Below are positions 1 through 13,148 of a stretch of DNA of 64,000 bases, piece after piece; the first letter of the stretch is position 1, and the number at the start of each line of letters is the position of its first letter. The position numbers were made by a program, and so were the translations under genes. Origin of the DNA: Loxodes magnus (lineage: Eukaryota; Ciliophora; Karyorelictea; Loxodida; Loxodidae); assembly GCA_946699065.1 (NCBI GenBank), contig CAMPDV010002464.1, positions 1 through 64,000 on the forward strand, given 5' to 3'. The notes beneath the pieces are model-generated. The model was not told where the DNA came from. It did not search any database and was given only the letters and a program-made list of their open reading frames with translations.

Positions 1-399
1 TCTCAAAGCATACTCCTTAAAACTGACATTCTATCTTCTTTTCTTACTTTACTTCTTCACTTTTCTAAATACTTATTACTTCTCAAAGCATACTCCTTAA
101 AACTGAAATTCTATCTTCTTTTCTTACTTCACTTCTTCACTTTTCTAAATACTTATTACTTCTCAAAGCATACTGCTTAAAACTGAAATTCTATCTTCTT
201 TTCTTACTTTACTTCTTCACTTTTCTAAATATTTATTACTTCTAAAAGCATACTCCTTAAAACTGAAATTCTATCTTCTTTTCTTACTTCACTTCTTCAC
301 TTTTCTAAATACTTATTACTTCTCTAGCATACTCCTTAAAACTGAAATTCTATCTTCTTTTCTTACTTCACTTCTTCACTTTTCTAAATACTTATTACT

Positions 400-1197
400 T
401 CTCAAAGCATACTCCTTAAAACTGAAATTCTATCTTCCTTTCTTACTTCACTTCTTCACTTTTCTAAATACTTATTACTTCTCAAAGCATACTCCTTAAA
501 ACTGAAACTCTATCTTCTTTTCTTACTTCACTTCTTCACTTTTCTAAATACTTATTACTTCTCAAAGCATACTCCTTAAAACTGAAACTCTATCTTCCTT
601 TCTTACTTCACTTCTTCACTTTTCTAAATACTTATTACTTCTCAAAGCATACTCCTTAAAACTGAAATTCTATCTTCTTTTCTTACTTCACTTCTTCACT
701 TTTCTAAATACTTATTACTTCTCAAAGCATACTGCTTAAAACTAAATTCTATCTTCTTTTCTTACTTTACTTCTTCACTTTTCTAAATACTTATTACTTC
801 TCAAAGCATACTCCTTAAAACTGAAATTCTATCTTCCTTTCTTACTTCACTTCTTCACTTTTCTAAATACTTATTACTTCTCAAAGCATACTCCTTAAAA
901 CTGAAACTCTATCTTCTTTTCTTACTTCACTTCTTCACTTTTCTAAATACTTATTACTTCTCAAAGCATACTCCTTAAAACTGAAACTCTATCTTCCTTT
1001 CTTACTTCACTTCTTCACTTTTCTAAATACTTATTACTTCTCAAAGCATACTCCTTAAAACTGAAATTCTATCTTCTTTTCTTACTTCACTTCTTCACTT
1101 TTCTAAATACTTATTACTTCTCAAAGCATACTGCTTAAAACTAAATTCTATCTTCTTTTCTTACTTTACTTCTTCACTTTTCTAAATACTTATTACT
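400..1197 (+). repeat. Pentamer higher-order repeat, 2 x 399 bp
   Basis: Units starting at 400, 480, 560, 640 and 720 are repeated state for state by those at 799, 879, 959, 1039 and 1119. The order is AAATTC with CTTCCTTT, AAACTC, AAACTC with CTTCCTTT, AAATTC, and a 79-bp unit with ACTGC plus lost G25 and TTTAC. Each pentamer is 399 bp, and I see no difference between the two. Most of this pair (480-1197) is the segment that segmental duplication A copy 2 lacks. Confidence 0.92.
879..958 (+). repeat. Reference 80-bp monomer (common form)
   Basis: This unit carries the commonest or near-commonest state at each variable site and serves as the coordinate system for the other entries (unit positions 1-80, beginning TCTCAAAG). 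It contains 35 T, 22 A, 21 C and 2 G. The two Gs are at positions 8 (AAAGCA) and 25 (ACTGAA). Recurrently variable positions are 2 (C/A), 4 (C/A), 4-6 (CAA to CT, a 1-bp loss), 9 (C/A), 15 (C/G), 16 (C/T), 17 (T/C), 25 (G/C/T/absent), 29 (C/T), 33 (A/T), 35 (C/A/T), 39 (T/C), 50 (C/T/A), 56 (T/C/A), 59 (A/G), 66 (T/A), 71 (A/T), 72 (C/T) and 80 (T/A). Positions 19-24, 40-49, 60-64 and 73-79 change very rarely. Positions 31-65 form a pyrimidine-dominated tract (purine-rich on the other strand) broken by single A residues. No CENP-B box is visible: its CGTTGGAA-like core cannot exist in so G-poor a unit. Confidence 0.95.
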
Positions 1198-2630
1198 TCT
1201 CAAAGCATACTCCTTAAAACTGAAACTCTATCTTCTTTTCTTACTTCACTTCTTCACTTTTCTAAATACTTATTACTTCTCAAAGCATACTCCTTAAAAC
1301 TGAAATTCTTTTTTCTTTTCTTACTTCACTTCTTCACTTTTCTAAATACTTATTACTTCTCAAAGCATACTCCTTAAAACTGAAACTCTATCTTCTTTTC
1401 TTACTTCACTTCCTCACTTTTCTAAATACTTATTACTTCTCAAAGCATACTCCTTAAAACTGACATTCTATCTTCTTTTCTTACTTTACTTCTTCACTTT
1501 TCTAAATACTTATTACTTCTCAAAGCATACTCCTTAAAACTGAAATTCTATCTTCTTTTCTTACTTCACTTCTTCACTTTTCAAAATACTTATTACTTCT
1601 CAAAGAATACTCCTTAAAACTGAAACTCTATCTTCTTTTCTTACTTTACTTCCTCACTTTTCAAAATACTTATTACTTCTCTAGCATACTCCTTAAAACT
1701 GAAACTCTATCTTCTTTTCTTACTTCACTTCTTCACTTTTCTAAATTCTTATTACTTCTCAAAGCATACTCCTTAAAACTGAAACTCTATCTTCTTTTCT
1801 TACTTTACTTCTTCACTTTTCTAAATACTTATTACTTCTCAAAGCATACTCCTTAAAACTGAAACTCTATCTTCTTTTCTTACTTCACTTCTTCACTTTT
1901 CAAAATACTTATTACTTCTCAAAGAATACTCCTTAAAACTGAAACTCTATCTTCTTTTCTTACTTTACTTCCTCACTTTTCTAAATACTTATTACTTCTC
2001 TAGCATACTCCTTAAAACTGAAATTCTATCTTCTTTTCTTACTTCACTTCTTCACTTTTCTAAATACTTATTACTTCTCAAAGAATACTCCCTAAAACTA
2101 AATTCTTTATTCTTTTCTTACTTTACTTCTTCACTTTTCTAAATACTTATTACTTCTCAAAGCATACTCCTTAAAACTGAAACTCTATTTTCTTTTCTTA
2201 CTTCACTTCCTCACTTTTCTAAATACTTATTACTTCTCAAAGCATACTCCTTAAAACTAAAACTCTATCTTCTTTTCTTACTTTACTTCCTCACTTTTCT
2301 AAATACTTATTACTTCTCAAAGAATACTCCTTAAAACTGAAACTCTATCTTTTTTTCTTACTTTACTTCCTCACTTTTCTAAATACTTATTACTTCTCTA
2401 GCATACTCCTTAAAACTGAAATTCTATCTTCTTTTCTTACTTTACTTCCTCTCTTTTCTAAATACTTATTACTTCTCAAAGAATACTCCCTAAAACTGAA
2501 ACTCTATCTTCTTTTCTTACTTCACTTCTTCACTTTTCTAAATACTTATTACTTCTCAAAGCATACTCCTTAAAACTGAAATTCTATCTTCTTTTCTTAC
2601 TTCACTTCTTCACTTTTCTAAATACTTATT

Positions 2631-3297
2631 ACATCTCAAAGCATACTCCTTAAAACTAAATTCTATCTTCTTTTCTTACTTTACTTCCTCACTTTTCTAA
2701 ATACTTATTACTTCTCAAAGCATACTCCTTAAAACTAAATTCTATCTTCTTTTCTTACTTCACTTCTTCACTTTTCTAAATACTTATTACTTCTCAAAGC
2801 ATACTCCTTAAAACTGAAACTCTATCTTCTTTTCTTACTTTACTTCTTCACTTTTCTAAATATTTATTACTTCTCAAAGCATACTCTTTAAAAATGAAAT
2901 TCTATCTTCTTTTCTTACTTCACTTCTTCACTTTTCTAAATACTTATTACTTCTCAAAGCATACTCCTTAAAACTAAATTCTATCTTCTTTTCTTACTTC
3001 ACTTCTTCACTTTTCTAAATACTTATTACTTCTCAAAGCATACTCCTTAAAACTAAATTCTATCTTCTTTTCTTACTTTACTTCCTCACTTTTCTAAATA
3101 CTTATTACATCTCAAAGCATACTCCTTAAAACTAAATTCTATCTTCTTTTCTTACTTTACTTCCTCACTTTTCTAAATACTTATTACTTCTCAAAGCATA
3201 CTCCTTAAAACTAAATTCTATCTTCTTTTCTTACTTCACTTCTTCACTTTTCTAAATACTTATTACTTCTCAAAGCATACTCCTTAAAACTGAAACT
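2631..3297 (+). repeat. Six-unit local duplication around ACATCTC units
   Basis: The run beginning with ACATCTC near 2631, followed by ACTAAATTC/TTTAC/TTCCTC, ACTAAATTC/TTCAC and AAACTC/TTTAC units, recurs beginning near 3107, an offset of 476 bp (six units carrying four 1-bp losses). The interval between the two contains the unit at about 2880-2955, with a single C-to-A change that creates the only + strand ATG I noticed. Confidence 0.75.
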
Positions 3298-5469
3298 CTA
3301 TCTTCTTTTCTTACTTTACTTCTTCACTTTTCTAAATACTTATTACTTCTCAAAGCATACTCCTTAAAACTGAAATTCTATCTTCCTTTCTTACTTTACT
3401 TCTTCACTTTTCTAAATACTTATTACTTCTCAAAGAATACTCCCTAAAACTGAAACTCTATCTTCTTTTCTTACTTCACTTCTTCACTTTTCTAAATACT
3501 TATTACATCTCAAAGCATACTCCTTAAAACTGAAACTCTATCTTCTTTTCTTACTTCACTTCTTCACTTTTCTAAATTCTTATTACTTCTCAAAGCATAC
3601 TCCTTAAAACTGAAATTCTATCTTCTTTTCTTACTTCACTTCTTCACTTTTCTAAATACTTATTACTTCTCTAGCATACTCCTTAAAACTGAAACTCTAT
3701 CTTCCTTTCTTACTTTACTTCTTCACTTTTCTAAATACTTATTACTTCTCAAAGCATACTCCTTAAAACTGAAATTCTATCTTCTTTTCTTACTTTACTT
3801 CTTCACTTTTCTAAATACTTATTACTTCTCAAAGCATACTCCTTAAAACTGAAACTCTATCTTCTTTTCTTACTTTACTTCCTCTCTTTTCTAAATACTT
3901 ATTACTTCTCAAAGAATACTCCTTAAAACTGAAAATTTATCTTCTTTTCTTACTTTACTTCCTCACTTTTCTAAATACTTATTACTTCTCAAAGCATACT
4001 CCTTAAAACTGAAACTTTATCTTCTTTTCTTACTTCACTTCTTCACTTTTCTAAATACTTATTACATCTCAAAGCATACTCCTTAAAACTAAATTCTATC
4101 TTCTTTTCTTACTTTACTTCCTCACTTTTCTAAATACTTATTACATCTCAAAGCATACTCCTTTAAACTAAATTCTATCTTCTTTTCTTACTTTACTTCT
4201 TCACTTTTCTAAATACTTATTACTTCTCAAAGCATACTCCTTAAAACTGAAATTCTATCTTCTTTTCTTACTTTACTTCTTCACTTTTCTAAATACTTAT
4301 TACTTCTCAAAGCATACTCCTTAAAACTAAATTCTTTTTTCTTTTCTTACTTCACTTCTTCACTTTTCTAAATACTTATTACTTCTCAAAGCATACTCCT
4401 TAAAACTGAAATTCTATCTTCCTTTCTTACTTCACTTCTTCACTTTTCTAAATACTTATTACTTCTCAAAGCATACTCCTTAAAACTAAATTCTTTTTTC
4501 TTTTCTTACTTCACTTCTTCACTTTTCTAAATACTTATTACTTCTCAAAGCATACTGCTTAAAACTGAAACTTTATCTTCTTTTCTTACTTTACTTCCTC
4601 ACTTTTCTAAATACTTATTACATCTCAAAGCATACTCCTTTAAACTAAATTCTATCTTCTTTTCTTACTTTACTTCCTCACTTTTCTAAATACTTATTAC
4701 ATCTCAAAGCATACTCCTTTAAACTAAATTCTATCTTCTTTTCTTACTTTACTTCTTCACTTTTCTAAATACTTATTACTTCTCAAAGCATACTCCTTAA
4801 AACTGAAATTCTATCTTCTTTTCTTACTTTACTTCTTCACTTTTCTAAATACTTATTACTTCTCAAAGCATACTCCTTAAAACTAAATTCTTTTTTCTTT
4901 TCTTACTTCACTTCTTCACTTTTCTAAATACTTATTACTTCTCAAAGCATACTCCTTAAAACTGAAATTCTATCTTCTTTTCTTACTTTACTTCTTCACT
5001 TTTCTAAATACTTATTACTTCTCAAAGCATACTCCTTAAAACTGAAATTCTATCTTCCTTTCTTACTTCACTTCTTCACTTTTCTAAATACTTATTACTT
5101 CTCAAAGCATACTGCTTAAAACTGAAACTTTATCTTCTTTTCTTACTTTACTTCTTCACTTTTTAAAATACTTATTACTTCTCAAAGCATACTCCTTAAA
5201 ACTGAAACTCTATCTTCTTTTCTTACTTCACTTCTTCACTTTTCTAAATACTTATTACTTCTCAAAGCATACTCCTTAAAACTGAAATTCTATCTTCCTT
5301 TCTTACTTCACTTCTTCACTTTTCTAAATACTTATTACTTCTCAAGGCATACTCCTTAAAACTGAAACTTTATCTTCTTTTCTTACTTTACTTCTTCACT
5401 TTTCTAAATACTTATTACTTCTCAAAGCATACTCCTTAAAACTGAAACTCTATCTTCTTTTCTTACTTC

Positions 5470-7144
5470 ACTTCTTCACTTTTCTAAATACTTATTACTT
5501 CTCAAAGCATACTCCTTAAAACTGAAATTCTATCTTCTTTTCTTACTTCACTTCTTCACTTTTCTAAATACTTATTACTTCTCAAAGCATACTGCTTAAA
5601 ACTGAAATTCTATCTTCTTTTCTTACTTTACTTCTTCACTTTTCTAAATATTTATTACTTCTAAAAGCATACTCCTTAAAACTGAAATTCTATCTTCTTT
5701 TCTTACTTCACTTCTTCACTTTTCTAAATACTTATTACTTCTCTAGCATACTCCTTAAAACTGAAATTCTATCTTCTTTTCTTACTTCACTTCTTCACTT
5801 TTCTAAATACTTATTACTTCTCAAAGCATACTCCTTAAAACTGAAATTCTATCTTCCTTTCTTACTTCACTTCTTCACTTTTCTAAATACTTATTACTTC
5901 TCAAAGCATACTCCTTAAAACTGAAACTCTATCTTCTTTTCTTACTTCACTTCTTCACTTTTCTAAATACTTATTACTTCTCAAAGCATACTCCTTAAAA
6001 CTGAAATTCTTTTTTCTTTTCTTACTTCACTTCTTCACTTTTCTAAATACTTATTACTTCTCAAAGCATACTCCTTAAAACTGAAACTCTATCTTCTTTT
6101 CTTACTTCACTTCCTCACTTTTCTAAATACTTATTACTTCTCAAAGCATACTCCTTAAAACTGACATTCTATCTTCTTTTCTTACTTTACTTCTTCACTT
6201 TTCTAAATACTTATTACTTCTCAAAGCATACTCCTTAAAACTGAAATTCTATCTTCTTTTCTTACTTCACTTCTTCACTTTTCAAAATACTTATTACTTC
6301 TCAAAGAATACTCCTTAAAACTGAAACTCTATCTTCTTTTCTTACTTTACTTCCTCACTTTTCAAAATACTTATTACTTCTCTAGCATACTCCTTAAAAC
6401 TGAAACTCTATCTTCTTTTCTTACTTCACTTCTTCACTTTTCTAAATTCTTATTACTTCTCAAAGCATACTCCTTAAAACTGAAACTCTATCTTCTTTTC
6501 TTACTTTACTTCTTCACTTTTCTAAATACTTATTACTTCTCAAAGCATACTCCTTAAAACTGAAACTCTATCTTCTTTTCTTACTTCACTTCTTCACTTT
6601 TCAAAATACTTATTACTTCTCAAAGAATACTCCTTAAAACTGAAACTCTATCTTCTTTTCTTACTTTACTTCCTCACTTTTCTAAATACTTATTACTTCT
6701 CTAGCATACTCCTTAAAACTGAAATTCTATCTTCTTTTCTTACTTCACTTCTTCACTTTTCTAAATACTTATTACTTCTCAAAGAATACTCCCTAAAACT
6801 AAATTCTTTATTCTTTTCTTACTTTACTTCTTCACTTTTCTAAATACTTATTACTTCTCAAAGCATACTCCTTAAAACTGAAACTCTATTTTCTTTTCTT
6901 ACTTCACTTCCTCACTTTTCTAAATACTTATTACTTCTCAAAGCATACTCCTTAAAACTAAAACTCTATCTTCTTTTCTTACTTTACTTCCTCACTTTTC
7001 TAAATACTTATTACTTCTCAAAGAATACTCCTTAAAACTGAAACTCTATCTTTTTTTCTTACTTTACTTCCTCACTTTTCTAAATACTTATTACTTCTCT
7101 AGCATACTCCTTAAAACTGAAATTCTATCTTCTTTTCTTACTTC
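5470..7144 (+). repeat. Segmental duplication A, copy 2 (1.7 kb)
   Basis: This is the shorter partner of 51-2443. Its unit order matches copy 1 up to the unit at 5899 and then jumps nine units ahead, so that 5979 corresponds to 1278. The units at the join (480 and 1198 in copy 1) have the same variant states, as expected if misaligned exchange between two identical units removed the intervening 718 bp. Alternatively copy 1 gained the nine units. Identity to copy 1 stops near 7144, where this copy has TTCACTTCTTCAC. Confidence 0.9.
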
Positions 7145-10100
7145 ACTTCTTCACTTTTCTAAATACTTATTACTTCTCAAAGCATACTCCTTAAAACTGA
7201 AACTCTATCTTCTTTTCTTACTTCACTTCTTCACTTTTCTAAATTCTTATTACTTCTCAAAGAATACTCCTTAAAACTGAAACTCTATCTTCTTTTCTTA
7301 CTTTACTTCTTCACTTTTCTAAATATTTATTACTTCTCTAGCATACTCCTTAAAACTGAAATTCTATCTTCTTTTCTTACTTCAACTTCACTTTTCTAAA
7401 TACTTATTACTTCTCAAAGAATACTCCCTAAAACTAAATTCTTTCTTCTTTTCTTACTTTACTTCTTCACTTTTCTAAATACTTATTACTTCTCAAAGCA
7501 TACTCCTTAAAACTGAAATTCTATCTTCTTTTCTTACTTCACTTCTTCACTTTTCTAAATACTTATTACTTCTCTAGCATACTCCTTAAAACTAAATTCT
7601 TTTTTCTTTTCTTACTTCACTTCTTCACTTTTCTAAATACTTATTACTTCTCAAAGCATACTCCTTAAAACTGAAATTCTATCTTCTTTTCTTACTTTAC
7701 TTCCTCACTTTTCTAAATACTTATTACTTCTCAAAGCATACTCCTTAAAACTGAAACTCTATCTTCTTTTCTTACTTTACTTCTTCACTTTTCTAAATAT
7801 TTATTACTTATCAAAGCATACTCCTTAAAACTGAAATTCTATCTTCTTTTCTTACTTCACTTCTTCACTTTTCTAAATACTTATTACTTCTCAAAGAATA
7901 CTCCCTAAAACTAAATTCTTTATTCTTTTCTTACTTTACTTCTTCACTTTTCTAAATACTTATTACTTCTCAAAGCATACTCCTTAAAACTGAAACTCTA
8001 TTTTCTTTTCTTACTTCACTTCCTCACTTTTCTAAATACTTATTACTTCTCAAAGAATACTCCCTAAAACTAAATTCTTTCTTCTTTTCTTACTTTACTT
8101 CTTCACTTTTCTAAATACTTATTACTTCTCAAAGCATACTCCTTAAAACTGAAATTCTATCTTCTTTTCTTACTTCACTTCTTCACTTTTCTAAATTCTT
8201 ATTACTTCTCAAAGAATACTCCCTAAAACTGAAACTCTATCTTCTTTTCTTACTTAACTTCTTCACTTTTCTAAATACTTATTACTTCTCAAAGCATACT
8301 CCTTAAAACTAAATTCTTTCTTCTTTTCTTACTTCACTTCTTCACTTTTCTAAATTCTTATTACTTCTCAAAGCATACTCCTTAAAACTGAAATTCTATC
8401 TTCTTTTCTTACTTCACTTCTTCACTTTTCTAAATTCTTATTACTTCTCAAAGCATACTCCTTAAAACTCAAATTCTTTCTTCTTTTCTTACTTCACTTC
8501 TTCACTTTTCTAAATACTTATTACTTCTCTAGCATACTCCTTAAAACTGAAATTCTATCTTCTTTTCTTACTTCACTTCTTCACTTTTCTAAATACTTAT
8601 TACTTCTCAAAGCATACTCCCTAAAACTAAATTCTTTCTTCTTTTCTTACTTCACTTCTTCACTTTTCTAAATACTTATTACTTCTCAAAGCATACTCCT
8701 TAAAACTCAAATTCTTTCTTCTTTTCTTACTTCACTTCTTCACTTTTCTAAATACTTATTACTTCTCTAGCATACTCCTTAAAACTGAAATTCTATCTTC
8801 TTTTCTTACTTCACTTCTTCACTTTTCTAAATACTTATTACTTCTCAAAGCATACTCCTTAAAACTGAAATTCTATCTTCTTTTCTTACTTTACTTCCTC
8901 ACTTTTCTAAATACTTATTACTTCTCAAAGAATACTCCTTAAAACTGAAACTCTATCTTCTTTTCTTACTTTACTTCTTCACTTTTCTAAATACTTATTA
9001 CTTATCAAAGCATACTCCTTAAAACTGAAATTCTATCTTCTTTTCTTACTTCACTTCTTCACTTTTCTAAATACTTATTACTTCTCAAAGCATACTCCTT
9101 AAAACTAAATTCTATCTTCTTTTCTTACTTTACTTCTTCACTTTTCTAAATACTTATTACTTCTCAAAGCATACTCCTTAAAACTGAAACTCTATCTTTT
9201 TTTCTTACTTTACTTCCTCACTTTTCTAAATACTTATTACTTCTCAAAGAATACTCCCTAAAACTGAAACTCTATCTTCTTTTCTTACTTCACTTCTTCA
9301 CTTTTCTAAATACTTATTACTTCTCAAAGCATACTCCTTAAAACTGAAATTCTTTTTTCTTTTCTTACTTCACTTCTTCACTTTTCTAAATACTTATTAC
9401 TTCTCAAAGCATACTCCTTAAAACTCAAATTCTATCTTCTTTTCTTACTTTACTTCTTCACTTTTCTAAATATTTATTACTTCTCTAGCATACTCCTTAA
9501 AACTGAAATTCTATCTTCTTTTCTTACTTCACTTCTTCACTTTTCTAAATACTTATTACTTCTCAAAGAATACTCCCTAAAACTAAATTCTTTATTCTTT
9601 TCTTACTTTACTTCTTCACTTTTCTAAATACTTATTACTTCTCAAAGCATACTCCTTAAAACTGAAACTCTATTTTCTTTTCTTACTTCACTTCCTCACT
9701 TTTCTAAATACTTATTACTTCTCAAAGCATACTCCTTAAAACTAAATTCTTTCTTCTTTTCTTACTTTACTTCTTCACTTTTCTAAATACTTATTACTTC
9801 TCAAAGCATACTCCTTAAAACTCAAATTCTTTCTTCTTTTCTTACTTCACTTCTTCACTTTTCTAAATACTTATTACTTCTCTAGCATACTCCTTAAAAC
9901 TGAAATTCTATCTTCTTTTCTTACTTCACTTCTTCACTTTTCTAAATACTTATTACTTCTCAAAGCATACTCCTTAAAACTGAAACTCTATCTTCTTTTC
10001 TTACTTCACTTCTTCACTTTTCTAAATACTTATTACTTATCAAAGCATACTGCTTAAAACTGAAACTTTATCTTCCTTTCTTACTTTACTTCTTCACTTT

Positions 10101-13100
10101 TCTAAATATTTATTACTTCTCTAGCATACTCCTTAAAACTGAAATTCTATCTTCTTTTCTTACTTCACTTCTTCACTTTTCTAAATTCTTATTACTTCTC
10201 AAAGAATACTCCCTAAAACTAAATTCTTTATTCTTTTCTTACTTTACTTCTTCACTTTTCTAAATACTTATTACTTCTCAAAGCATACTCCTTAAAACTG
10301 AAATTCTATCTTCTTTTCTTACTTCACTTCTTCACTTTTCTAAATACTTATTACTTCTCAAAGAATACTCCCTAAAACTAAATTCTTTCTTCTTTTCTTA
10401 CTTTACTTCTTCACTTTTCTAAATACTTATTACTTCTCAAAGCATACTCCTTAAAACTCAAATTCTTTCTTCTTTTCTTACTTCACTTCTTCACTTTTCT
10501 AAATACTTATTACTTCTCTAGCATACTCCTTAAAACTGAAATTCTATCTTCTTTTCTTACTTCACTTCTTCACTTTTCTAAATACTTATTACTTCTCAAA
10601 GCATACTCCTTAAAACTGAAACTCTATCTTCTTTTCTTACTTCACTTCTTCACTTTTCTAAATACTTATTACTTATCAAAGCATACTGCTTAAAACTGAA
10701 ACTTTATCTTCCTTTCTTACTTTACTTCTTCACTTTTCTAAATACTTATTACTTCTAAAAGCATACTCCTTAAAACTGAAATTCTATCTTCTTTTCTTAC
10801 TTTACTTCTTCACTTTTCTAAATACTTATTACTTCTCAAAGCATACTCCTTAAAACTGAAACTCTATCTTCCTTTCTTACTTCACTTCTTCACTTTTCTA
10901 AATACTTATTACTTCTCAAAGCATACTGCTTAAAACTGAAACTCTATCTTCTTTTCTTACTTCACTTCTTCACTTTTCTAAATACTTATTACTTCTAAAA
11001 GCATACTCCTTAAAACTGAAACTCTATCTTCTTTTCTTACTTCACTTCTTCACTTTTCTAAATACTTATTACTTCTCAAAGCATACTCCTTAAAACTGAA
11101 ATTCTATCTTCTTTTCTTACTTCACTTCATCACTTTTCTAAATACTTATTACTTCTCAAAGCATACTCCTTAAAACTGAAATTCTATCTTCTTTTCTTAC
11201 TTTACTTCCTCACTTTTCTAAATACTTATTACTTCTCTAGCATACTCCTTAAAACTGAAACTCTATCTTCTTTTCTTACTTCACTTCTTCACTTTTCTAA
11301 ATACTTATTACTTCTCAAAGCATACTCCTTAAAACTGAAATTCTATCTTCTTTTCTTACTTCACTTCTTCACTTTTCTAAATACTTATTACTTCTCAAAG
11401 CATACTCCTTAAAACTGAAATTCTATCTTCTTTTCTTACTTCACTTCATCACTTTTCTAAATACTTATTACTTCTCAAAGCATACTCCTTAAAACTGAAA
11501 TTCTATCTTCTTTTCTTACTTTACTTCCTCACTTTTCTAAATACTTATTACTTCTCAAAGCATACTCCTTAAAACTGAAACTCTATCTTCTTTTCTTACT
11601 TTACTTCTTCACTTTTCTAAATACTTATTACTTCTCAAAGCATACTCCTTAAAACTGAAACTCTATCTTCTTTTCTTACTTCACTTCTTCACTTTTCTAA
11701 ATACTTATTACTTCTCAAAGCATACTCCTTAAAACTGAAATTCTATCTTCTTTTCTTACTTTACTTCCTCACTTTTCTAAATACTTATTACTTCTCAAAG
11801 CATACTCCTTAAAACTGAAATTCTATCTTCTTTTCTTACTTCACTTCTTCACTTTTCTAAATACTTATTACTTCTCAAAGCATACTCCTTAAAACTGAAA
11901 TTCTATCTTCTTTTCTTACTTTACTTCCTCACTTTTCTAAATACTTATTACTTCTCAAAGCATACTCCTTAAAACTAAATTCTTTCTTCTTTTCTTACTT
12001 CACTTCTTCACTTTTCTAAATACTTATTACTTCTCAAAGCATACTCCTTAAAACTGAAACTCTATCTTCTTTTCTTACTTCACTTCTTCACTTTTCTAAA
12101 TACTTATTACTTCTCAAAGCATACTCCTTAAAACTGAAATTCTATCTTCTTTTCTTACTTTACTTCCTCACTTTTCTAAATACTTATTACTTCTCAAAGC
12201 ATACTCCTTAAAACTGAAATTCTTTTTTCTTTTCTTACTTCACTTCTTCACTTTTCTAAATACTTATTACTTCTCTAGCATACTCCCTAAAACTGAAACT
12301 CTATCTTCTTTTCTTACTTCACTTCTTCACTTTTCTAAATACTTATTACTTATCAAAGAATACTCCCTAAAACTGAAACTCTATCTTCTTTTCTTACTTT
12401 ACTTCTTCACTTTTCTAAATACTTATTACTTCTCAAAGCATACTCCTTAAAACTGAAATTCTATCTTCTTTTCTTACTTCACTTCTTCACTTTTCTAAAT
12501 TCTTATTACTTCTCAAAGAATACTCCTTAAAACTGAAACTCTATCTTCTTTTCTTACTTTACTTCTTCACTTTTCTAAATTCTCATTACTTCTCAAAGAA
12601 TACTCCCTAAAACTAAATTCTTTCTTCTTTTCTTACTTCACTTCTTCACTTTTCTAAATACTTATTACTTCTCAAAGCATACTGCTTAAAACTGAAATTC
12701 TATCTTCTTTTCTTACTTTACTTCTTCACTTTTCTAAATACTTATTACTTCTCAAAGCATACTCCTTAAAACCGAAATTCTTTTTTCTTTTCTTACTTCA
12801 CTTCTTCACTTTTCTAAATACTTATTACTTCTCAAAGCATACTCCTTAAAACTGAAACTCTATCTTCTTTTCTTACTTCACTTCTTCACTTTTCTAAATA
12901 CTTATTACTTCTCAAAGCATACTGCTTAAAACTGAAATTCTATCTTCTTTTCTTACTTTACTTCTTCACTTTTCTAAATATTTATTACTTCTAAAAGCAT
13001 ACTCCTTAAAACTGAAATTCTATCTTCTTTTCTTACTTCACTTCTTCACTTTTCTAAATACTTATTACTTCTCTAGCATACTCCTTAAAACTGAAATTCT

Positions 13101-13148
13101 ATCTTCTTTTCTTACTTCACTTCTTCACTTTTCTAAATACTTATTACT

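Larger units (their letters stand above)
51..2443 (+). repeat. Segmental duplication A, copy 1 (2.4 kb)
   Basis: Two parts of this block recur downstream without a difference that I could find by eye. 51-587 matches 5470-6006 (offset 5419), and 1169-2443 matches 5870-7144 (offset 4701). The change of offset, 718 bp, is exactly nine units (seven of 80 and two of 79 bp) that are present here and missing in copy 2. Diagnostic rare units shared by both copies include GACATTC (1438 and 6139), CTTTATTC with lost G25 (2076 and 6777), CTATTTTC (2155 and 6856), ACTAAAACTC (2235 and 6936) and the T-run variant at unit positions 35-43 (2315 and 7016). Identity ends near 2443, where the unit switches to TTTACTTCCTCTC. 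Confidence 0.9.
1..9639 (+). repeat. Array section rich in 79-bp units
   Basis: This section holds 121 units, and the register has slipped by 41 bases, so about a third of units are one base short. Two deletions account for most of this. One is the CAA-to-CT change at unit positions 4-6 (read as TCTCTAGC, for example at 321, 1678 and 1997). The other is loss of G25 (ACTAAATTC, for example at 720, 1119 and 2076). A less regular unit near 7381-7400 has lost two bases in the CTTCTTCAC region. States at home here include ACATCTC (unit position 80 T to A, near 2631, 3107, 4069, 4143, 4619 and 4699) and CTTTAAAC (near 4163, 4641 and 4721). A rare CTCTTTT in place of CTCACTTTT appears near 2450 and 3890. 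There is no TCGC variant in this section. No gene is present. Confidence 0.9.

Noticed and set aside
31-65. Triplex-forming (H-DNA) mirror repeat in the pyrimidine tract
   Set aside because: The tract is interrupted by A residues about every 6-10 bases and is not a clear mirror repeat. I would not call it without measurement.
2894-2971. Short + strand ATG reading frame of about 25 codons created by AAAAATGAAA
   Set aside because: A single base change in one unit makes the ATG. The frame is just the satellite read through to the next CCTTAA stop, with no ribosome site or codon signal.
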